From assembly GCA_964443435.1 (NCBI GenBank), contig CAYUCW010000008.1, positions 1 to 59,672 on the forward strand: DNA of 59,672 nt. Direction: 5' to 3'. Shown in pieces: positions 37,544 through 46,828 of this stretch. The number at the start of each line of letters is the position of its first letter. The first letter of the stretch is position 1. A program made the translations under genes and the position numbers. Origin of the DNA: Pseudaquidulcibacter sp964443435. Its GTDB lineage: Bacteria; Pseudomonadota; Alphaproteobacteria; Caulobacterales; Aquidulcibacteraceae. The notes under the pieces were generated by a model that did no database searches, had not been told where the DNA came from, and saw nothing but the letters and a program-made list of their open reading frames with translations.

Positions 37544-39785
37544 TTTGTGTTTCCGTTTCAATTATATTTTTTATCATTGGGAGTTTTATGATTACACTTG
37601 CGCCACTTATACTATCACTTCTGTCATTAAGTATAAGGCTTCCACCATGGTCTTCAATAATTTTCGAAACGATGGCAAGACCAAGCCCCGTCCCTTTAAC
37701 CCTTGTTGTCATATACGGCTCAAGGAGTTTTTTACGATTAGTTTTTGGAAAACCAATTCCTGTATCAGTAATAGTTATCAATACAAAATTGTTATCAACA
37801 ATAAGTGCTGTATCAATTTGTTTTAAATTTGTTTTAGAATTCTGAGAAATTGATTCCGCGGCATTTTTAAGAATATTTCCAATCGCTTGTGCAATTAATC
37901 TATCATCCATAGATATTTTTATGCATTCTGGAGGAACTGATAATTCATAAATTATATCAGTATTGGTAATTTTTTGGTCAAAAACCGCTTGTTTTAGAAT
38001 TTCACAAATATCAAATTCCGCAAATTTTGGTGCTGGCATTCTTGCGAATGACGAAAATTCATCAACCATGCGACCAATATCCGTAACTTGCCTTATTATC
38101 GTGTCAGTCATTTTAATAAATGTTTGCTTTTCATCTTCACTTATAAATTTTGAATATTTACGGGCAATTCGTTCAGCGGATAATTGAATAGGCGTAAGTG
38201 GATTTTTTATCTCATGGGCGATTCTTCTTGCAACATCACGCCAAGCAACTTGTCTTTGAGCCGCAAGTAAATTTGAAACCTCATCAAAGGTAATAATAAT
38301 ATCTTCGCCAACATAAGTGGCTTTTACATCAAATAAATATTCCTTATTATCGCGATTAAGTTCTATATTTGCATTAGATATATTATCAGGTTTTGCAGAT
38401 TTTATAATCTCTTCAAATTCAGGAACAATTTTTATAAAGCTAGCTTTTGAAAAATCTTTAAGATTTAAATTAAGTAATTTAGCCGCCGCATCATTAATAG
38501 TTTTAGCGTTAAAATCCTTATCAAGACTTATAATGCCTGCTGATACACCATCTAAAATCGCTTGAATAAACTGTGTTTTACCCTCGGCTTGAATTTTTGC
38601 ATTTTCTAAAGCAGATCTTTGGCTTTCAAGGTTATGTGTCATATTATTAAAAGATTTTGCAAGACTTGTAATTTCTTCAATCTTACTATTTTCATCAACT
38701 CTTACGCTTAAATCGCCACTACGAACACGATTTGCGGCGTTTAATAATTGTGAAATCGGCATTGTAATAGTAGTTGCAGAAAATAAGCCAAGCCAAGCCG
38801 CACCAATAATAACAAGAAGCACAATTTCAAAATAAGCAAGACCAAAAACTATTTGAATCTGCGATTGTCGTTCTTCAATAGAACGATATGAAAATACAAC
38901 TTGCTCCGCTTTTTGTAGAAGACTTAAGCTTACAGGGCTTGGAAGTCTTGTTACTTGCAAATAAACATCATTATAATTTGTAAGTTTAAATAGTCCGCGA
39001 ATAATCATAGATTCGTCAATATTTAAATCGACATCACCTATGTTTACCGTTGCAAAGTCTTCGCTATCTGGAGCAATATATTCCGGTGCATCTTTCGGCT
39101 TTTCTACGGTCATTAATAATAGACCACGCGAATTTACCAAATAAGCCGCCGAAAAGCCCCTTCTTGCTGCTTGTCCGGCAAAATAGTTTTTATATTCAAT
39201 TGGATTTTTATTATAAGCAGCATAAGCAAGATTAAGATCATTCGACATTGCCAAAATATCATTTTTTGCACTGTTTGAAGCCTGCGATATTGTTTCTTTA
39301 CCAAAACTTGAAGTTGCTTCAATTGCAGTTTTTACCTGACTTGAAAGCCAAGACTGCACACCTCTTCCAATTGATAGTCCAGAAAATAAAGCGATTATTA
39401 TAGCAGGAAGCGCGGCAACGAAAATGAATAATCTTAAATTACGATTTAAAAGCTTCGTACCAATACTTATTTTTCTACTATAATTTATAAGATTGGTGAA
39501 TTTAGAATATACAGAATATCCGAAGTAACAAATTATAAAAAAGTTTAGAATTAAAAGTATAATTATCCAGACACTTGCAGGATCTAATAAATTACCACCT
39601 GAGACAACAAAATAAATCGCGATAAAGGTAATAATAATACTAAAAACATATAGAAAGCCTTCAGTGCGATTGAATAAAAGAGCTTTTTCTAATTTTAAAT
39701 CTTGGTCATTATTATTAAAAGAAATAATAGATTTCAATTTATCTTTGTTAAAAAATGACAAAAAATCAAATGGCTTAAAATTCAT
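37533..39785 (-). CDS. ntrY: NtrY sensor histidine kinase
   Basis: Membrane sensor kinase of NtrYX, about 750 residues from the ATG at 39785, which has AGG at good spacing; a longer frame to 39803 adds six residues. It has several N-terminal membrane helices, a periplasmic sensing region (about 120-290), then a HAMP linker, PAS domain, HisKA with phospho-site His524 (RIAHEIKNP) and HATPase motifs (NILKNAAE, DTGIGF, GTGLGLAI). It overlaps ntrX by 11 bases and follows ntrC by 46. The signal is unknown; redox or nitrate sensing is described in relatives. Confidence 0.95.
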   Translation of the reverse strand: MNFKPFDFLSFFNKDKLKSIISFNNNDQDLKLEKALLFNRTEGFLYVFSIIITFIAIYFVVSGGNLLDPASVWIIILLILNFFIICYFGYSVYSKFTNLINYSRKISIGTKLLNRNLRLFIFVAALPAIIIALFSGLSIGRGVQSWLSSQVKTAIEATSSFGKETISQASNSAKNDILAMSNDLNLAYAAYNKNPIEYKNYFAGQAARRGFSAAYLVNSRGLLLMTVEKPKDAPEYIAPDSEDFATVNIGDVDLNIDESMIIRGLFKLTNYNDVYLQVTRLPSPVSLSLLQKAEQVVFSYRSIEERQSQIQIVFGLAYFEIVLLVIIGAAWLGLFSATTITMPISQLLNAANRVRSGDLSVRVDENSKIEEITSLAKSFNNMTHNLESQRSALENAKIQAEGKTQFIQAILDGVSAGIISLDKDFNAKTINDAAAKLLNLNLKDFSKASFIKIVPEFEEIIKSAKPDNISNANIELNRDNKEYLFDVKATYVGEDIIITFDEVSNLLAAQRQVAWRDVARRIAHEIKNPLTPIQLSAERIARKYSKFISEDEKQTFIKMTDTIIRQVTDIGRMVDEFSSFARMPAPKFAEFDICEILKQAVFDQKITNTDIIYELSVPPECIKISMDDRLIAQAIGNILKNAAESISQNSKTNLKQIDTALIVDNNFVLITITDTGIGFPKTNRKKLLEPYMTTRVKGTGLGLAIVSKIIEDHGGSLILNDRSDSISGASVIIKLPMIKNIIETETQNGF

Positions 39786-39831
39786 GTTGCCTATTAAGCA
39801 CACCAGTGTCTTAAATGCAACAAGTTTAATA

Positions 39832-41232
39832 TTAAGTTATATTTAGCTCAGTTAGTCGTTTTCTTAAAGTATTTCTATTTAGTCCAAGTAGTTCAGCCGC
39901 ACGAATTTGATTGCCGCGAGTTTCTTTTAATGTAAGTTCAAATAATGGCTTCTCAATAGTCTTTAATATTTGCGTGTATAAGTCATCTATTGTTTTACCT
40001 TCCATTTTTGCTTTTGCAAAAATGTTTTGAATTGCATTTCTAGCAACACTTCCAAGGTCACTATCATTTGAATTATTTGTAAACTTGGCAACACTACTTA
40101 CTCTTGATTCATTGAGCGCAAGAATAACCGCATTACGATTAATAATATTATCAGAATTTAGTATAGAGATGCGCTTCATTAGATTTTCTAATTCTCTTAC
40201 ATTTCCTGGCCAATTCTGCTCTTCTAGTTCTACTAATGCCGATTTATCTAGAATTTTTTCTCCTGAACCAGTTTTAGTGGTTCTTGACAAAAATAAACGT
40301 GCAAGGTCCGCAATGTCAGTTTTTCTATCTCTTAAAGCTGGAACTTTTATACAAATTACATTTAAAAGATGGAATAAATCTTCTCTGAATTTCCCTGCCC
40401 CGACAAGGTCAATAAGGCTATTTGTTGAGGTAACAATTATTCGGCAATCAATATTCATAAGATTATTCATGAATGCAAACATACGACCTTGAATGCTTAA
40501 AGGAGCGTCATCAATACTATCAAAAAGAATAGTAGAATTTTCATATTTTTCCAAATTATCTAATTGGAATAAAGCATTAAATGTATCATTATCTATATCT
40601 GCAAGATTCACATAATTGAAATCACCATTTTTCTTGCCGCTATAATCATGAATTGTTTTAGCAATTAATTTCTTACCAACCCCTGTTTCACCTTCTAAAA
40701 TGACACTTAGATTACTAGTAGAAACTCGTGAAAGAACACGATAAACTTCTTGCATAGGCTGCGAACGACCAATTAAAGGAAGATTATCATCAATCTGTGC
40801 TTTGCGCTTTTGAACAACCGCGCGATGCTCACCCACTGGCTCTAGGGCGCGTCTAACTAAATTTATGAGTGCATCAAGGTCAAATGGTTTTGGTAAATAT
40901 TCATAAGCCCCCTGCTCCGCTGCCGATATTGCAGTAAGCAAAGTGTTTTGCGCACTCATAACAATAATCGGAAGCTTAGGCCTTTCTTGACGTATTCTAG
41001 GTAAAAATTCAAATACGCTACCGTCAGGCATCATAACATCAGTGAGCACTAAATCGCCTTCTTGATCTTTTACCCATTTCCATAAAGTCGAAGCATTTGA
41101 AGTCGATCTTACCTGAAAACCTGCACGCGCCAAAGCTTGCGATAAAACGGTTCTTATCGATGTATCATCATCAGCAATTAAAATTGTACCGTTATTTCGA
41201 GCGAGCCTTGTAGGGTTTTGTAAATTATTCAT
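39832..41232 (-). CDS. ntrC: NtrC response regulator with degenerate AAA+ domain
   Basis: Nitrogen regulator of 466 residues. The receiver is intact (Asp65 phospho-site, Lys115) and so is the Fis-type DNA-binding end (RAAELLGLNRNTLRKRL). The central ATPase is eroded. After NALF (219-222) about 14 residues are missing, covering the GAFTGA loop. Walker B reads ILFDS (Asp238, then Ser239 where Glu is canonical). About 10 residues are missing before sensor I (the second loop). The second arginine finger in FREDLFHLLNV is Leu. Walker A (GETGVGK, 181-187) remains. It probably acts as a phosphorylated DNA-binding regulator with ordinary RNA polymerase, as shown for Rhodobacter capsulatus NtrC. It overlaps ntrB by eight bases. 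Confidence 0.92.
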   Translation of the reverse strand: MNNLQNPTRLARNNGTILIADDDTSIRTVLSQALARAGFQVRSTSNASTLWKWVKDQEGDLVLTDVMMPDGSVFEFLPRIRQERPKLPIIVMSAQNTLLTAISAAEQGAYEYLPKPFDLDALINLVRRALEPVGEHRAVVQKRKAQIDDNLPLIGRSQPMQEVYRVLSRVSTSNLSVILEGETGVGKKLIAKTIHDYSGKKNGDFNYVNLADIDNDTFNALFQLDNLEKYENSTILFDSIDDAPLSIQGRMFAFMNNLMNIDCRIIVTSTNSLIDLVGAGKFREDLFHLLNVICIKVPALRDRKTDIADLARLFLSRTTKTGSGEKILDKSALVELEEQNWPGNVRELENLMKRISILNSDNIINRNAVILALNESRVSSVAKFTNNSNDSDLGSVARNAIQNIFAKAKMEGKTIDDLYTQILKTIEKPLFELTLKETRGNQIRAAELLGLNRNTLRKRLTELNIT

Positions 41233-42310
41233 AATTACCTTCTCCGGTATCGGTATTTGCTGCAGGCAGCCTTACTTTAAAAATTGTTTTTCCTGGCTGG
41301 GTTTCAAATTCAACTACACCTGAATGCGCAGCGACCATTTTCCGAACAAGCGCAAGCCCCAAACCACTTCCTTCTGATTTAGTCGTAACGAAAGGATCAA
41401 AAAGAAAGTTTCTTAATTCATCTGGTACGCCATAACCATTATCAGCAATAGATATTTCAATTGGTAGATGACTACGTTCGCCATTAGAATTTCTTATTTT
41501 ATAGCCATGCTTATAAGCGGTTGAAAAAATTATTTGCCCTGCTTCACCTTTTTCATTTGCAGCCTCAGCGGCATTTTTAGCAAGATTTAATAGTATTTGG
41601 GTAAGCCTATCGCTATCACCTAAAACTTTTGGAAGCGACACATCGAATTGTCTTGAAATATTAAGATTACTTGCAAAGCCATTTTCAGCAAGCTTCACAA
41701 CTCTTTCAAGTACCGAGTGTATATTTATAGGCGTTTTTGGTACAGGTGCATCAAGCCCAAGACTTTCAACCCTATCAATAAGTCTATGAATTCTATCGGT
41801 TTCATCAATAATAAGTTTGGCAAGCGGTTTTTGATCTTCGGCGGCATCAAGCATAAGCAATTGAGCCGCGCCCCTTATGCCTGCAAGTGGATTTTTAACT
41901 TCATGCGCAAGTGCACGACCAATCTGACCAAAAGATTTATCTTTATCATTAGCAGATCTTAATTCTTGCTGCTCAAAGCCATGACCTTTATTCCAAATAA
42001 TTAAATTGTATAAATCACTATTCGGTAGAGGATATACTAAAATATCAGCTTTTTCTTCATTATAATTAGGAAAAATTAGACTTACATCAGAAGCTCTAAC
42101 TTCAAACGTATTTTGCTTAGCTAATTGCAAAAGCTCTCTTATAATTACTGAAGGGCGAACTAAATCTGAAATATTTGACTTCTTAAGACTCTTTTCAGAC
42201 ATAGAAAAATAATCTTGCGCAGATACGTTCGCACCCTCAATTTCGCCAGAAATATTGAGTGTGAATATCACGATTGGGATTAAATCTAAGTTTTCTTTGA
42301 ATTTCAACAT
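41225..42310 (-). CDS. ntrB: NtrB sensor kinase
   Basis: Cytoplasmic histidine kinase that phosphorylates or dephosphorylates NtrC under control of PII. It has an N-terminal PAS domain (about 10-105), HisKA with His136 (RALAHEVKNPLAGIRG) and HATPase boxes (LLNLAKNAAE, DNGYGVP, GSGLGLAL). Length (361) is normal. It is the first gene of ntrBCYX. dusB, often just upstream in relatives, is absent; ispDF is divergent instead. Confidence 0.95.
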   Translation of the reverse strand: MLKFKENLDLIPIVIFTLNISGEIEGANVSAQDYFSMSEKSLKKSNISDLVRPSVIIRELLQLAKQNTFEVRASDVSLIFPNYNEEKADILVYPLPNSDLYNLIIWNKGHGFEQQELRSANDKDKSFGQIGRALAHEVKNPLAGIRGAAQLLMLDAAEDQKPLAKLIIDETDRIHRLIDRVESLGLDAPVPKTPINIHSVLERVVKLAENGFASNLNISRQFDVSLPKVLGDSDRLTQILLNLAKNAAEAANEKGEAGQIIFSTAYKHGYKIRNSNGERSHLPIEISIADNGYGVPDELRNFLFDPFVTTKSEGSGLGLALVRKMVAAHSGVVEFETQPGKTIFKVRLPAANTDTGEGNYE

Positions 42311-42462
42311 ATCATTGCCTAATTTATATTAGCTATTTTGTTCATTTTTTGACCCATTTATCAATGTTTAACTTAGTTGTCTTTGCAAATGCTTAATATA
42401 ATAGCAACAATTGCCTAAAAATTTACACTTGTTTACACGGGAAAGCTGCTTTAGAAATAATT

Positions 42463-43617
42463 ATGACTATTCAAAATGACAATAATTTAGCAATTATAGT
42501 TGCCGCAGGCTCTGGCAAAAGATTTGGTTCAGTGCTTCCTAAACAATTTCAATTACTTAATGACAAGCAAATAATACAATATTCGATTGATTATTTTCAA
42601 AATGACAATAGATTTTATAAAATATACCTTATTGTATCTAATGATTATTTTGAATATGCAAAGCAATATGAAACCGAAAAACTTCAAGTATTAATTGGCG
42701 GCGAAACTAGAACACAATCTGTTTTCAATGGCCTTAAATTTGCAAAAAACGAAAACTTTGAAAATGTATTTATACATGATGCGGCAAGGCCTCTAATAAA
42801 TGAGCAAATTGTTACTAAATTATTTGATTCACTGAACCATTATGATGGTTCAGTGCCAGTTTTATCACTTTCAGATGCAATTTGGAGAGTAAAAAATAGT
42901 CAATTAGACGCAAATTTAAACCGTGATGAATTAAAAAGGATTCAAACACCACAGGCTTTTAGTTTTAAGAAAATTCTTGAGGCTTATGAAAATAGTGCAG
43001 ATAAAGAATTCGTCGATGATGCATTAATTGCTAAAGAAAATGGCCTAAATATTGGCTATATTGAAGGCAGTGAAAACTTAAACAAAATCACTTTTAATGA
43101 TGACATAGAAAAGCTATCAGGAAAAAAACATATGCATTTAAACCTAAGAATTGGCAATGGATTTGATGCCCATAAATTCTCAGTTGGTAGTTTTATTACG
43201 CTTTGTGGAATTAAAATTCCGTTTGAAAAGGGGCTCTTGGGGCATTCAGATGCCGATGTTGCTTGGCATGCTTTAGTTGATGCAATTTTGGGCGCAATGG
43301 CACTTGGTGATATTGGCAAGGCCTTCCCGCCTTCAGACAATAAATATAAGGGCGCTGATTCTAGCATTTTCCTTGAGTATGCAAAAAACAAACTAAGCGA
43401 AAATAATTATGAAATTGGCAATATTGATATTACAATCATATGCGAGCGTCCAAAAATTTCAAAATATAGCCAAGAAATGATTGCCAAAACCGCAAAATTA
43501 TTAGAGATTAGCGAAGACAAAATTTCTGTAAAAGGAACAACCACTGAAAAAATGGGTTTCACTGGTCGTGAAGAAGGAATTGCCTCAATAGTCAGTGTAA
43601 TTATATTCGGGAAATAA
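42463..43617 (+). CDS. ispDF: Bifunctional IspD/IspF, MEP isoprenoid pathway
   Basis: A fused enzyme for steps 3 and 5 of the MEP pathway. IspD (about 1-222) has the CTP-binding IIVAAGSGKRFGSVLPKQF and the ARPL motif. IspF (about 228-384) has metal ligands Asp235, His237 (NGFDAHKF) and His269 (DVAWHAL), with GHSDAD and the C-terminal TTEKMGFTGREEGI. The fusion is usual in alphaproteobacteria. A TATAAT at 42397-42402 may drive it. It ends one base before cinA. Confidence 0.96.
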   Translation: MTIQNDNNLAIIVAAGSGKRFGSVLPKQFQLLNDKQIIQYSIDYFQNDNRFYKIYLIVSNDYFEYAKQYETEKLQVLIGGETRTQSVFNGLKFAKNENFENVFIHDAARPLINEQIVTKLFDSLNHYDGSVPVLSLSDAIWRVKNSQLDANLNRDELKRIQTPQAFSFKKILEAYENSADKEFVDDALIAKENGLNIGYIEGSENLNKITFNDDIEKLSGKKHMHLNLRIGNGFDAHKFSVGSFITLCGIKIPFEKGLLGHSDADVAWHALVDAILGAMALGDIGKAFPPSDNKYKGADSSIFLEYAKNKLSENNYEIGNIDITIICERPKISKYSQEMIAKTAKLLEISEDKISVKGTTTEKMGFTGREEGIASIVSVIIFGK

Positions 43618-43618
43618 T

Positions 43619-44107
43619 ATGTTTGATAATTTATTAGAAGCTGCAGATGGTCTTGTTCTAAAAGCTAAATCGAATAATGCAATGCTTGCAACCGCCGAAA
43701 GCTGTACTGGCGGTATGGTTGCAATGGCAATAACTTCTGTCGCTGGCTCTTCTGTTGTTTTTGATAGATCTTATGTTACATACTCAAATATGGCGAAGTC
43801 TGAAATGATTGATGTGCCATTTGAATTAATTCAAGAAAATGGCGCGGTTTCACCGCAGGTCGCAATTTCAATGGCAAATAATGCTTTGAAAAAATCTAGT
43901 GCAAATATAGTTGTTTCAATAACAGGTATTGCAGGGCCAAGCGGTGGAAGCGATACTAAGCCCGTTGGACTTGTCTATTTTGGTCTTGCCAAAAAAGGCC
44001 ACTTAACACGTAGTTTTGAAAAATTATTCACTGATACTGGCCGAAATAATATTAGAATAGAAGCGTCTTTATTCGCTCTTTCGCTTTTCAGCCGCGCAAT
44101 GGATTAG
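43619..44107 (+). CDS. pncC: CinA C-terminal-domain nicotinamide-nucleotide amidase
   Basis: A 162-residue stand-alone CinA_C protein, which in characterised cases deamidates nicotinamide mononucleotide for NAD recycling. Motifs are TAESCTGGM (25-33), ITGIAGPSGGSDTKPVGLVYFG and the C-terminal NIRIEAS. The N-terminal MoCF-like domain of full CinA is missing, as is common. It follows ispDF with one base between. Its last four bases overlap the next gene on the opposite strand. Confidence 0.93.
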   Translation: MFDNLLEAADGLVLKAKSNNAMLATAESCTGGMVAMAITSVAGSSVVFDRSYVTYSNMAKSEMIDVPFELIQENGAVSPQVAISMANNALKKSSANIVVSITGIAGPSGGSDTKPVGLVYFGLAKKGHLTRSFEKLFTDTGRNNIRIEASLFALSLFSRAMD

Positions 44108-46347
44108 CGATTATCCCAAATTGCTTGCATAATATCGGTATGATCATCGGTCCAAGCTTTTGGCTTTTTTCTAGGAGCCATAAACGTATAAATATCACCT
44201 GAATAATTTCTAAGCCTTGGTTTGGATTTTGCAATAATCATAGCAGTTACACCAGTATCTGCAGGGTCATTCTCATCGGCATCCCTTGTCGCTGCGACAA
44301 CATGATAAGCACTTGCATGTGCGCTATCGGCAACAATATTTTTTAAGTCCAAATATCGGTTTGAAATATGAATTATAAGTATTCCGTCATTCTTAACTTT
44401 ACTCATTAATAATTCAATTGCTTCTTTAGTTATCATATGCGTTGGGATTGAATCCGATGAAAATGCATCAACCAAAAGAATATCAAACCAATTATCTTTT
44501 TCATATTTTATACTTAACCTTGCATCACCGAGTATAATTTTTGCATCAGGTGCACAACGCGGTACAAATCCTACAAGATCAGATTTTACAGTGGCATCAA
44601 TAACAGCACTATTAATTTCGTAAAAACGCCAGTCTTGATTTGGCTTTGCATAACAAGCAGTTGAACCCATACCAAGGCCAATTACACCAGCATGAAGATT
44701 ATCTTTGTATTTTTCACTAGCTTCGGCAAATAATAATCCAATTGGTGTCTTTTTATAATAATAAGACATTGGTTCACGACTTAATGATGGATCAAGTGAC
44801 ATTTGACCATGAAGTGTTGTTCCGTGTGAAAGATAACGCATGGCATCATTTCCAGTGCCAGAATCTGATATTTCTAAAACTCCGAAAAAGTTTCTTTCCC
44901 TAAATTTAACTAAGCTTGAGTCTTTTGAAATTACAGGAAGTATGAAGCAAAATCCTGCGACCACTGAAACTAATAATGGTGATTTATGAAGTAAAAATGC
45001 GAAACTTATTAAAAGTGCGCAAAATATAGCGCCAGCTTTTTCATCTTCATAATAAAGTAAAGATTTACTCCAAAAACTATTTTCATATTCCTGGATTTGA
45101 AAAGGGAAATTTATATCTAAATAATTCCCTATATTGCCTCTGAAATAAAACCACATACAAGCTACTACAACAAGCATAAGACCAATATATTTTTGCTTAT
45201 TTTCGACACTTTTCCAAGGTGCAATAAGCAAAGATAGAGCTAATAAAATTTGATATTCTATAGTCGTGTTAAATAGTATTGGCGCAATAAGCGCCGAAAA
45301 TGCACCGCCTAAGAAGCCACCTAATGACATTAATAGATAAAATTCAGTTAGTTTTTCCGCTTCGGGTTTTTTATTTGCTAATTCAATATGGCAACATAAA
45401 ACAATTATAAAAAATGATAATAAATGAATAAATAATCCCAATATACCATCATCTTTATCAGCAGCCATTAAGCCCGCAAGCATAAATACTATGAAATATT
45501 TTAATGGCGCTGAATATTTTTCAATTAATTTTGCTTGCCCACCAAAGGCAATTACAAATGTCAATAAAAATAAAGCCAATGGCGGTAACCACAATAAAGG
45601 TACCGAGGCAATATCTGTTACAATATGACCAGTTACAGAAACCAATAATGCCGATGGAATTGCCGCATAAAAAACCCATACAAGCCTTTTTACATTACTA
45701 GTTTTACTAATAATTTTTTCTTTTGAGGCTTTGAATTCTGGCGTGGCACTCCATGTCATAAACAATAAAAAGGCTAAAGCTATATATAAAACTAGCCATA
45801 AATAGCTTTGTGATTTTGCGCCAATAAGTGGTTCAATAACAAATGGATACAATGCAAGCGCTAGGAAACTTCCAAGATTTGAAGCCGCATATAATTTATA
45901 TGGGTCTATATTGTCGCCAATCTTGGCACGCCATGCTTGAACCAGTGGCGCAGTTGCCGAAATAGCAATAATTGGAAATCCAATTGATAAAAATAAAACC
46001 CCAAAAGTCCATAAAACTGGCGAATTATAATTAGGCTCACCCATTAAGCTAGTAATTTTAATCGGAAGGAATAAAGCACCCAATATTAAAAGCGTTGCAT
46101 GTATATAAAATTGCTGCTGCCTATTAAAATTATTAGTTATTAAATGTGCGTAAAAATAACCAATTAATAAAGTTGCTTGATAAAATACCAGCGCAGTATT
46201 CCAAACCGCCGGTGAGCCACCCATTATCGGGGTCAGCATTTTTGCAAAAAGTGGCTGTAAAATAAACATTAAAACAGCTGAAACAAAAGTTGCGGCAGGA
46301 AATATTATATTTGCGTATTTCGAACTATATTTCTTGGCAGCGAGCAT
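44104..46347 (-). CDS. Membrane-fused spermidine-synthase-like protein
   Basis: A 747-residue fusion: an N-terminal membrane part of roughly 12-14 helices (about 1-480) and a C-terminal Rossmann domain like polyamine aminopropyltransferases (VIGLGMGSTACYA, YEINSAVID, GDARLSI, DILLVDAFSSDSIP). Whether it makes polyamines is unproven for this family, and no speD or speH lies nearby. It sits between cinA and ratA, which are neighbours in many relatives, so it looks inserted into a conserved block. One base overlaps ratA. The function is unassigned. Confidence 0.85.
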   Translation of the reverse strand: MLAAKKYSSKYANIIFPAATFVSAVLMFILQPLFAKMLTPIMGGSPAVWNTALVFYQATLLIGYFYAHLITNNFNRQQQFYIHATLLILGALFLPIKITSLMGEPNYNSPVLWTFGVLFLSIGFPIIAISATAPLVQAWRAKIGDNIDPYKLYAASNLGSFLALALYPFVIEPLIGAKSQSYLWLVLYIALAFLLFMTWSATPEFKASKEKIISKTSNVKRLVWVFYAAIPSALLVSVTGHIVTDIASVPLLWLPPLALFLLTFVIAFGGQAKLIEKYSAPLKYFIVFMLAGLMAADKDDGILGLFIHLLSFFIIVLCCHIELANKKPEAEKLTEFYLLMSLGGFLGGAFSALIAPILFNTTIEYQILLALSLLIAPWKSVENKQKYIGLMLVVVACMWFYFRGNIGNYLDINFPFQIQEYENSFWSKSLLYYEDEKAGAIFCALLISFAFLLHKSPLLVSVVAGFCFILPVISKDSSLVKFRERNFFGVLEISDSGTGNDAMRYLSHGTTLHGQMSLDPSLSREPMSYYYKKTPIGLLFAEASEKYKDNLHAGVIGLGMGSTACYAKPNQDWRFYEINSAVIDATVKSDLVGFVPRCAPDAKIILGDARLSIKYEKDNWFDILLVDAFSSDSIPTHMITKEAIELLMSKVKNDGILIIHISNRYLDLKNIVADSAHASAYHVVAATRDADENDPADTGVTAMIIAKSKPRLRNYSGDIYTFMAPRKKPKAWTDDHTDIMQAIWDNR

Positions 46348-46826
46348 TAAACACCATTTAAATATCTGTTTTTAGCTTCTGTTTCAAAAGCTTCAATTAA
46401 TCTCTTACTAGCTTTATTAATATTAGCATTTAGTAATGCACCGAGTATGGGGTCTGCAAACTCATAGTCAATCAAAATATTTATTTCAGAAGTATTTTCA
46501 TCAATTGGCTTAAATGCCCAAATGCAATTCAAATGCTTTGCAACATTGGTGAATAATCCAAACCCTTTTGACCGATTTTTTATAAGTCTAGTCTTGATAA
46601 TATTATTAATAGCGTCAATTTGCACATTCGAACTAAACGGGACACGGAAATTTTTATAGCCAATCAATAGCTCCGCATCAAAATTTTCTTCAGTGCCAGT
46701 ATATATTTTAACCGCTTTGCACCAAGGCAAAAACCTATCATAATTTTTAACGTCACCAACTAAATCAAGTAATTGTTTCGTTGAAAATCCAATAATCTTA
46801 GATGTATTATAAGTTTTAATTGTCAC
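46347..46826 (-). CDS. RatA/COQ10-like START-domain protein
   Basis: A 159-residue START-fold protein of the COQ10/RatA group. In mitochondria and alphaproteobacteria this group is tied to ubiquinone function; the E. coli member was described as a ribosome-association toxin. Family marks are FSTKQLLDLVGDVKNYDRFLPWC and the C-terminal FADPILGALL region. It lies two bases downstream of lipA, the usual order. I favour the ubiquinone role by lineage. Confidence 0.87.
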   Translation of the reverse strand: MTIKTYNTSKIIGFSTKQLLDLVGDVKNYDRFLPWCKAVKIYTGTEENFDAELLIGYKNFRVPFSSNVQIDAINNIIKTRLIKNRSKGFGLFTNVAKHLNCIWAFKPIDENTSEINILIDYEFADPILGALLNANINKASKRLIEAFETEAKNRYLNGV

Positions 46827-46828
46827 GA

